Below, piece after piece: positions 57,494-64,000 of a DNA stretch of 64,000 nt. The notes under the pieces were generated by a model. That model worked only from the letters and a program-made list of their open reading frames with translations. It did not search any database and was not told where the DNA came from. Numbering within the stretch: position 1 is the stretch's first letter; each line of letters opens with the position of its first letter. Source of the stretch: Dermacentor variabilis (Eukaryota > Arthropoda > Arachnida > Ixodida > Ixodidae); contig NC_134576.1 in NCBI RefSeq assembly GCF_050947875.1, positions 51,190,255 through 51,254,254 on the forward strand, read 5' to 3'. Made by a program: the position numbers and the translations under genes.

Positions 57494-57608
57494 CGAAGGC
57501 GCCAAATAAAACAACGGACGAAGGAAGGAGACACGAGACAACCACGTAGGCCCTACGTAGTTGCCTCGTGTCTCCTTCCTTCCTTCGTTGTTATATTTGG
57601 CGCGTTCG
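57494..57608. repeat. 115-bp near-perfect palindrome
   Basis: The arms 57494-57550 and 57552-57608 are reverse complements with about 6 mismatches in 57 and a 1-nt centre. The core is GGAGACACGAGRCAAC, then CACGTAGG, around the centre. A loopless palindrome of this size extrudes cruciforms and is unstable, so it is either very young or an assembly or read artefact. Confidence 0.85.
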
Positions 57609-57609
57609 T

Positions 57610-57811
57610 AAGAAAAAAATTATGGGGCTTTACGTGCCAAAACCACTTTCTGATTATGAGTTACGCCGTAGTGGGGGACTCCGGAAATCTAAGTACACGG
57701 GTGTTTTCGCATTTCGCCCCCATCGAAATGCGGCCGCCATTGCCGGGATTCGATCCCGCGACCTCGTGCTCAGCAGCCCAACACCATTACCATTGAGCGA
57801 CCATGGCGGGC
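57610..57811 (-). mobile_element. Ruka-like SINE with exact target duplication
   Basis: Perfect 11-bp flanks GGCGCGTTCGT at 57599-57609 and 57812-57822. The copy lacks an internal ~30 bp found in the others (the segment around AAAGAACCCCAGGTGG). The left flank is the outer end of the palindrome's right arm. Confidence 0.92.
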
Positions 57812-58700
57812 GGCGCGTTCGTTCTAATCACCTATAACCAACTCGCCCACCAGCACTTGCTTAGTATAAGTATGATTAGAAAAGTGCGGAGCAGTCTTAC
57901 GCCGTAATCCGCTAACATGGCATGGGGCCGAACAGAAGCATCAGAAAGATAGTCCTTATTAAGTATTGACATCCTTTGAGACTTTTGCATACAGGTAACA
58001 GAAAGGGCCGTTCGTCGGTACGTGGCACGGATAGGTTTAGAACACAGGGCGCAATGAGGCGGCCCTTCCTGTACTGCCTTTGCTACTGGCAGCGGATATA
58101 TTTGACACGCAGTGACAGGACATCTGAAAATGGAATGAATATTTACAGCAGTGACTGCTCTCGCATGCCTCACATGATAAACAGAAAGCAGTGTCGATAC
58201 AACCATTTGGTCGTGTGTATGTTATGCGGGTACACATTACATTGGTGCTTCTGTTGCGTCTTGAAATCGTAAAAGAACAGCTATCGATTGCACTCGCAGT
58301 GGAGATGATCTGTTTCATCGTGGACGCCGGTGAAATCGTGGCGGAGGTGACTGACGGTGTGTGCTCAAACATGGTGGCAGTTATTAAAGCAGGCCTAAAA
58401 TGAGGTGAGAAACTTTATATGTATGGTGTACGTAACTAGTTAACTAGTACCTAGTAGGTAACTATGTAACTAGTAACTAGTGTAACTAGTTGGATGTATC
58501 AGAGTGCGCCGGATTTTCCACGTAGCGGTCTACTGCAACTGAGGTTTCTTGTAACTGGAGATCACAGCAGACCTGCAGCGCCATTTGATGACGGCAACTC
58601 TAAATTCTGCGATGTCGCTGCCCGTTGTTCAAGGGTGAGGTGTCCTATATTGAAAGAGCCCGCGACAGGTGACTACGGTGGAAACGTGTGGGCACAGCAA

Positions 58701-59030
58701 AGAAATCTGTTCGGCGCATTCGCGTATGATAGAGCACCTCCTGATATGGTCGTCTCCAGCATTACGTGAATGCCGATGGTGATCCGATTAGCATTGAAGA
58801 AATGTAGCGCAGACGCCAAAATTCTAACACCGAGACATGTCGTGCATAACGCGTTTAAGCGGTCAGGATCCTCTCGAGTGATTGATAATGATGCAATGCG
58901 GCTTCAACCTTTGCAACGGGAAGGCATGTCAATTGCACGCCCTAGCCATGAAAAAACGAAAAATACATAAATAAACAAAACAGCAAAGAAACGACCCGCA
59001 AGTAAGAGGGGAGAGAAATGAAAGGCCGAA
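58701..59030. other. No recognisable feature
   Basis: Nothing supportable was found on either strand. Confidence 0.4.
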
Positions 59031-59360
59031 ATGGTGTACACAACTACACAACCCACAAGTACAGGGTGGAGGGAAACCAAAGGGCACGGTGGCGCACACA
59101 ACTATCAACACTTGAGCGTTGCTCCTCTCCAACAATCAAGGCGCCACTTTGTCAGCATTACAGCACTGGTGTCGACTGCACCATTCGTGTCCGCGAAACC
59201 CAGTGCGACTTCGAGCCTTGTGTTCGCCTTTACGGGCCCGCCTAGTTGGTTGCAGTTCAACACCACATGTTTGATCGTTTCGTCCGCGATTCTGCATGCA
59301 CTTCTGCAACACATTAACATTAGTCACGGCACTGTCGTACATTTTCATGCGCACACGTGT
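59031..59360 (-). pseudogene. LINE ORF2 C-terminal zinc knuckle fragment
   Basis: On the minus strand, CRSACRIADETIKHVVLNC (about 59310-59250) fits the C-x3-C-x7-H-x4-C-like knuckle near the C-terminus of I/R1-type LINE ORF2 proteins. Downstream residues ALGFADTNGAVDTSAVMLTK and RLDCW resemble the following 'ALGF.....V.......K.RLE.WW' seen in the LINE at 59690. A frameshift lies just upstream. The overlapping 154-codon plus-strand frame is taken as chance. Confidence 0.5.
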
Positions 59361-59689
59361 CCGAAGAGCTCCAGCGCAGGCCTCGAACAGCAGCGCCCTT
59401 CACAAACTGTTGTCGTACAAGCGCACGGCGGCAAAGTTGTTCCCCACCTGCGTCTCTGCTCTTCAGTCACCCGTCGGCGCACCTCGTGTTCGTAAGCTTG
59501 GCCGCCCTCCGCATTCAGCGGTTCCTTGAAAAAACCAAGCAGCTTCACCATTCCGTAGATACGCCTCAACCACGCCGTACGAAGGCATCTTACCGTCAAA
59601 TATTCGAACACATGTCGTGGCCATCGATCCCGCTGCATGAAGAGCAGGCGCCCGCGAAATGTCAGCTTACTTATCTAGATGGATAAATG
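59361..59689. other. Unassigned, possibly upstream part of the fragment at 59031
   Basis: The minus strand is open over much of this interval (for example GGQAYEHEVRRRVTEEQRRR), but no domain was recognised. Confidence 0.35.
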
Positions 59690-61987
59690 GATGGATGTTA
59701 TGAGCGTCCCCTTTGGAACGGAGCGGTAGGTTGCGCCACCAAGCCCTTGCTATTATACTGCCCAATGTCCTACCTAGGTTAAACAATGAAAAAGAAAACA
59801 AAAACACTATGAACTACCACGTCCAAATTTTCTGATCCCCTATTGCGAACTGTGCTTTTGTACGTCTCCGTCGTTTGTCGTTTACCTACTTTACTTCCAC
59901 CGATCCTCCAATCGCCTCTTAACGCCTCTTACGGACATGTTTGCTTTACCACTGCTCCCGCAGAACCCAAGGGCTTCAAAGAGGCCAGTGGTGCCTAAAT
60001 CGACCGCTGGGTAGAAGTCTTCACATTCTAATAAAACATGCTCCATCGTTTCCCTAGCTTTACTGCCGCAAGCACATGCTCCTTCTTCCTTCTTATATCT
60101 CGCTTTATAGGTGCGTGTTCTAAGGCATGTAATGAGCTTCCGTTTGTTATCATAAAGGGTTTCTTTCCTGATTTCGTTTTTTTCTCTTAACTAGTTACTC
60201 ATGGCAGGTTTCTTTTCCATTGCCGCTACCCATGAGATTATTTCAGCCTCTCTGACTTTCCGCTTGACCTTCTTTGTTGCTGTGTGGCCCACTCTACAGG
60301 CCGCATACTTGCTGGTAAGCTTCCTAATTCTTTTCCTCCACTGTGAATCAATGTTTTTCCTGTACAGATACCTGAACACTCTCCCAGCCCATTTACTTTC
60401 TTCCATATTCCTCAGTCGTTCTTCATACTCATTTTTACTGCGAGCTTCCCTCACTTCAAAACTAGTCCAGCCCATATCACCCTGCACAGCTTCATTTGTA
60501 GTCTTCCCGTGAGCGCCCAATGCGAGGTGACCCACTGACCCTTCAAGTTCTGATTGTACCCCTGATTTAAAGCAAACTGCATTTCCAAAAGTAAGTTCTG
60601 GAACCATTACACCTTTCTACATACCTCAGAGGATCTCGTACCTATTGTATCCCCATAGCGCTCTCTGCTTCATTATTGCTGCATTTTTCTTCCCCTTTAC
60701 TGTTATGGTTTTTCCTGTGTTTCCATATATCTATTGCCTTCGTTTATTCATATACCATGGTATTTATATTCTTTTACCCTAGGTATTTCTTGGCCTTGTA
60801 TCTCCACTGTGTTAACTTTTTGATTGAGTACCATAACACCTGATTTTCTAACACTAAATTTCAAACCTAAATTTTTGCCTTCCTGTCCACAGATATTAGC
60901 CAGACGTTGCAAATCACTTTGCTTGTTAGCTAGCAACAGCCTGGGAGTTGCTGCTCTACTACTGCACCCGCCTGTTTGTATGAGAGATGAAACCGGATAT
61001 TACTTCCTTCTTCCGCTCTATCCATCCTCGCCATGTACATCATAAACAGCAGCGTGGATAAAGGGCACCCCTGCCTCATTCCCTTGTTGATATGAACTTT
61101 CTCCTCGCTCCTCATCACTTCCCATTCAACGCAAACGGTATTTTCTAGGTAAATCTCTTTCAAAAGCTGTAGACAATCGCCACCCAAGACTTTCCCTTCC
61201 AGAATATCTCACAAAAAGTTGCAGTCTACGTTGTCGTAGGCTCCTGTAATGTCTAAAAAGGCCACATACAATGGTCTGCTTCCCGTTTTTGATATTTCAA
61301 TACGCTGAATAAGAATAAACAAGTTATCATCCAAACGCCTACCTATTCTGAAGCCATTCTGAAGCTCTCGCTTAATGCCATTCTCTGCCCATGCTTGCAG
61401 CTTTAATTCGATTGCCTACATTGCTAGCCTGTATATTACCGATGTAATGGTCAACGAGTGAATTCTGTCTTTCTCCTCCTTACCTTTATAAATAAATTCA
61501 TTATACTTTGTCCCACATTGTCTGGTATTCGTCTATCTTTTAAAGAGCTTCCTTACTTATAGGCCCTAGTTCATTAATCAGCCTCACGGGAAACTCGTCT
61601 AGCCCTGTGGCTGTGCGCTTAGGAATTTTCTCTTCGGCTTTCTTCCAGTTGAAATTTCACAGCACCAGCTCCTTTTCCACCCGAGCATCTTTCATGCTCT
61701 TTTTTTTCTTCAAATACAACCTCGTCATTGTCATGGAACGATTCAGCTATTATTTTTTGGATGTAATTTATTGCCGCTTCCCCTTCCAGTTTGTTTCCAT
61801 CTTCGTCTAGGATATGTTGTTATATTGTTGCTCACTTCCTGCCTAATAATTTTATGTGGTTCCAAAATATTCTAGGTGCTGCCTTCTTTTTCTCACGTAT
61901 TTCTGATAACCAACTTTCACTTTCACATTTTATCTTTGTTTGCACCAGTATTTGAACCATAGACTTTTACTCCCGGTATATTTTGCT
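59690..61987 (-). pseudogene. Non-LTR retrotransposon, 5'-truncated, best-preserved family member
   Basis: Reading the minus strand from 61987: TMVQILVQTKIKC-like N-terminal residues; LDEDG; KRTATGLDEFPVRLINELGP; RT blocks including GAYDNVDCNF near 61230; KGMRQGCPLSTLLFMMYMAR at about 61100; HLSYKQAGAVVEQQLPG at about 60960. Then, with the YADD codons deleted, LLANKQSDLQRLANIC and KNLGLKFSVRKSGVMVLNQK at about 60870. Next come RVKEYKYHGI, the ORF2 tail DMGWTSFEVREARSKNEYEE, and a terminal knuckle CACGSKARETMEHVLLEC near 60070-60030 followed by KRRLEDW. The 3' end carries TCCATCCATTTATCCATC-type repeats (59678-59700). Loss of YADD makes it dead. The 5' end is truncated where it meets another copy. 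Confidence 0.82.
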
Positions 61988-62365
61988 CCCGGAACGGCGC
62001 AGTGGGTCGCACCGCCAAGCTCTTGCTATTATACTATCTAATGTCCTACCTAGGTTAAACAATAAAAAAGAAAAAAAACTGTAAACTGCCACAAACAAAT
62101 TTTCTGATCCCCTATTGCGAACTGTGCTTTTGTGCGTCTTCGTTTTTTGTCGTTTCCCTGCTTTTATTCCACCAATCCTCCAATCGCCTCTTACTAATTC
62201 CTATTGCGGACATGTTTACTTTGCTACTGCTCTCACTGAACCCAAGGGCTTCAAGAAGGCCAGTGGTTCCTAAATAGACCGCTGGGTAGACGTCTTCACA
62301 TTCAAATAGAACATGCTCCATAGTTTCCATAGCTTTACCGCAGCAAGCATGTGCTTCTTCTTAAG
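61988..62365 (-). mobile_element. 3' fragment of the same LINE family
   Basis: It duplicates 59705-60090: TTGCTATTATACT..CTAATGTCCTAC, TTTCTGATCCCCTATTGCGA, CCAATCGCCTCTTA and AACCCAAGGGCTTCAA. The minus strand encodes METMEHVLFECEDVYPAVYL through SKRRLEDWW. The two elements are head-to-tail with no spacer. Confidence 0.82.
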
Positions 62366-63439
62366 CTCGCCTTACCACCGCTCCCTTACGCTCCCGTTAC
62401 CACTGTGCCACCATGCGGTACTAAACGGTGCTACCCTGCCAGTGGTACCACGATACTGTCCCACGGCGCGGTTGCGCGTGGGAGCTTGGGCATTATCTTG
62501 ACAGCGATCTGCTTTGGGAGTGAACCGACGGCTGCGCTGAAGCCCCGATAGACAGCACGAAGGTCACTTCGCTCTCTGTAGCTGCCGCGCTTCCTTACAC
62601 CAGCGTTTTGACGGCGAGTGTCCGTGGCCGTTGAGTGTAACGTGTTCATGTTTGCCAGTGCGCGCGGAAACCATGCTCGGTTTTTTAGATAGCAAGTGAA
62701 TGTTTACAACGGGGCCCTCTACTCTGCTGCTGCTATGTGTGGCGCGGCTGCGCGAACCCTGTCTTGAATATGATCTGCGATGCGGACTGTGTATGACGTC
62801 TAGGCGCAACGAGGGCCGATAGCGTCATGTGCGCTATAGCACCCATACCCTTACGCGTCACTCGCGGTCGCGATGTGAAACGATACTTCTTTAGTGTGTG
62901 CTGCTGTAGTGCACGTGCACAGAAAATTAACACAACGTACAAAGCTGCAATAACTGCATCATAGGGGCAAGAAAGAGTAGCCCAAGGGGCGCAAGCTTCC
63001 GTGGAGTTAATCGCGACAGGGGCGCTGTCATGCGTGTGGGAACTTACACTCACTATATTGTTACGCAGAAAACCTGCAACGTTATGAAAGACCTCATCAA
63101 AAACATTCATCGAGTAAAGGAGTCGTTAGTATATTTCGTTTTACGCTACGCAGTCGAGAGATGCTCAATTTGGCGGACTACATGCAGGCGCGTAGTAAAA
63201 CAAAGCGAGCTTCGAGTCTTTTTCTGCGCTTCCACAGAACGCTGTCCCCTTGTATTGATCATTGACCTGGTTTGTATTAGGGAGCATATTATGGGTGAAG
63301 TGCCTGCATGTTTGAAGGCTAAAACAACATTGCGGAAATCTTTGTTTGATGCCTCTTCAGATGGCTTACATCGTCATACGAAAATTTTAAAAATGCACTG
63401 TGCAAGCTCAGTGGCTGTCTTATGTTGACAGTGGTTTCA
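62366..63439. other. Unassigned
   Basis: 62533-62625 belongs to the dispersed family also at 33961-34046. The frames at 62733-63110 (minus) and 63030-63428 (plus, 132 codons) show no recognisable domain, and I do not call them genes. Confidence 0.4.
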
Positions 63440-63545
63440 CAGCGCTGAACCCGGCCGTGGTTGCCACATTCGCATGAGGGTGAAATTCCGAAACTTGTGC
63501 ACTATAACTTAAGAGCATGTTAACCGTTCTAAGTATCCTCGATTC
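63440..63545 (+). mobile_element. Old, head-truncated Ruka-like SINE
   Basis: AACCCGGCCGTGGTTGCCAC, ATGAGGGTGAAATTCCGAAAC, GTGCACTATAACTTAAGAGC and GTTAACCGTTCTAAGTATCC follow the SINE body (AATCCCGGCC..GGCGACCGC, GGGGCGAAATGCGAAAAC, GTGCACGTTAAAGAACC) with many changes. The tRNA head is gone. Confidence 0.5.
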
Positions 63546-64000
63546 TGGCTTGTTCCTGCTTCACACGCTGTTGGCTTCATCATTCGCTCCTTACCGCACG
63601 TGGTGATCACTTCTGGTCACATTAAAAATTAATTTTAATTTTAATATTTAATATCTTTGTTTTTGTTGTTTCATCCAAGCTTCTTTATGGACTTAAATAT
63701 GCCTGTCAAGAACGCACACTTACCTTGTCGAAGTGTTTATGCCATGATATATCTTATAGGCGGTGGACGATGCCAATCAAGAAAGTTGTTCAGCTGCCAG
63801 CTAAGGGTTGAGGCAGGAGCTTCGAGCACTGAACAAGCTGTACCTTCTTCCGCGCCTTTACGAATTCCGGGCACCAACATTTCATCATTTACATCAAATG
63901 GAGAATGTCAACTGCAATTGTTAGAGCACGTGTTTTGTTCAGATTACGATATTGCTGGCGCCCACACCTCGCAATGTATTTCTTTTCGCGCTCCTCCTCG
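63546..64000. other. No recognisable feature
   Basis: AT-rich to 63660, then unassigned to the end of the window. Confidence 0.4.

Larger units (their letters stand above)
55440..58700. repeat. Block C, an older partial copy of the A/B unit
   Basis: The LINE remnant is followed by the same junction into non-LINE sequence as in A and B: ATTTTCTTCATTG, GCACTGAGCCACTG, ACGGCATATC, GACTGCTCTCGCATGCC, TTGCACTCGCAGTGGA, GATCTGTTTCATCGTGGACG, then TAACTAGT repeats and GAAAGAGCCCG. Divergence from A is clearly higher than between A and B. Codon-position counts over 14957-15140 against 58198-58380 gave about 11, 8 and 9 differences at positions 1, 2 and 3, so the open frames there are not under protein selection. 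Confidence 0.82.

Noticed and set aside
59031..59495. 154-codon plus-strand frame
   Set aside because: It overlaps a minus-strand LINE zinc-knuckle segment that has recognisable residues. The plus frame has none.
63030..63428. 132-codon plus-strand frame
   Set aside because: No domain, signal peptide or splice support; composition not distinctive.

Overview
The window looks like intergenic or intronic DNA from a hard tick, most likely a metastriate ixodid. Five copies of a tRNA-headed SINE resembling the tick family Ruka are present (four clear, one decayed). Around them are RTE-type LINEs with (GAT)n tails, a second LINE family with a (TCCA)n tail, Ty3/gypsy pol remains and TTAA-flanked DNA transposons. 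Nothing bacterial, viral or organellar was seen. There is no complete single-copy host gene, rRNA gene, free-standing tRNA gene or CRISPR array. The only long intact reading frame is a 5'-truncated Ty3/gypsy pol at 3898-6234.

Layout. 1-7 kb: repeat Q copy 1 holding a probable solo LTR, a decayed reverse-strand LINE, and repeat R copy 1 split by the gypsy element with its 147-bp 3' LTR. 7-11.6 kb: a widely spaced inverted repeat enclosing a pogo-like element and a LINE endonuclease scrap, then a possible 33-nt exon and a ~62-bp minisatellite. 11.9-22.7 kb: block A, a LINE remnant (with a SINE) followed by ~8 kb of shared unique-looking sequence. 22.8-26.4 kb: an RTE LINE and repeat R copy 2 with a SINE. 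27.3-38.5 kb: an array of diverged intron-like units, each carrying a 14-18-nt segment between a polypyrimidine-AG and a GTAAG-like donor, interrupted by LINE tails and a Kolobok-like THAP transposon. 39-41.6 kb: repeats Q copy 2 and R copy 3. 42-45.3 kb: a second gypsy pol with a reverse-strand RTE LINE nested in it, plus its LTR. 45.8-55.3 kb: block B, a collinear copy of A. 55.4-58.7 kb: block C, an older partial copy. 59-62.4 kb: reverse-strand LINEs. 62.4-64 kb: mostly unassigned.

The large-scale order Q-R-A (0-22.7 kb) and Q-R-B (39-55.3 kb) implies a direct segmental duplication of roughly 16-22 kb, later altered by insertions and deletions. The two arms provide empty sites that date several insertions.

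The most interesting candidate for an undescribed system is the tandem micro-exon-like array. Its intron flanks are clearly related, while the short enclosed segments (15, 15 and 18 nt) are unrelated in sequence, as expected for a rapidly diversifying secreted-protein gene. It is inferred from sequence only and needs transcript evidence.
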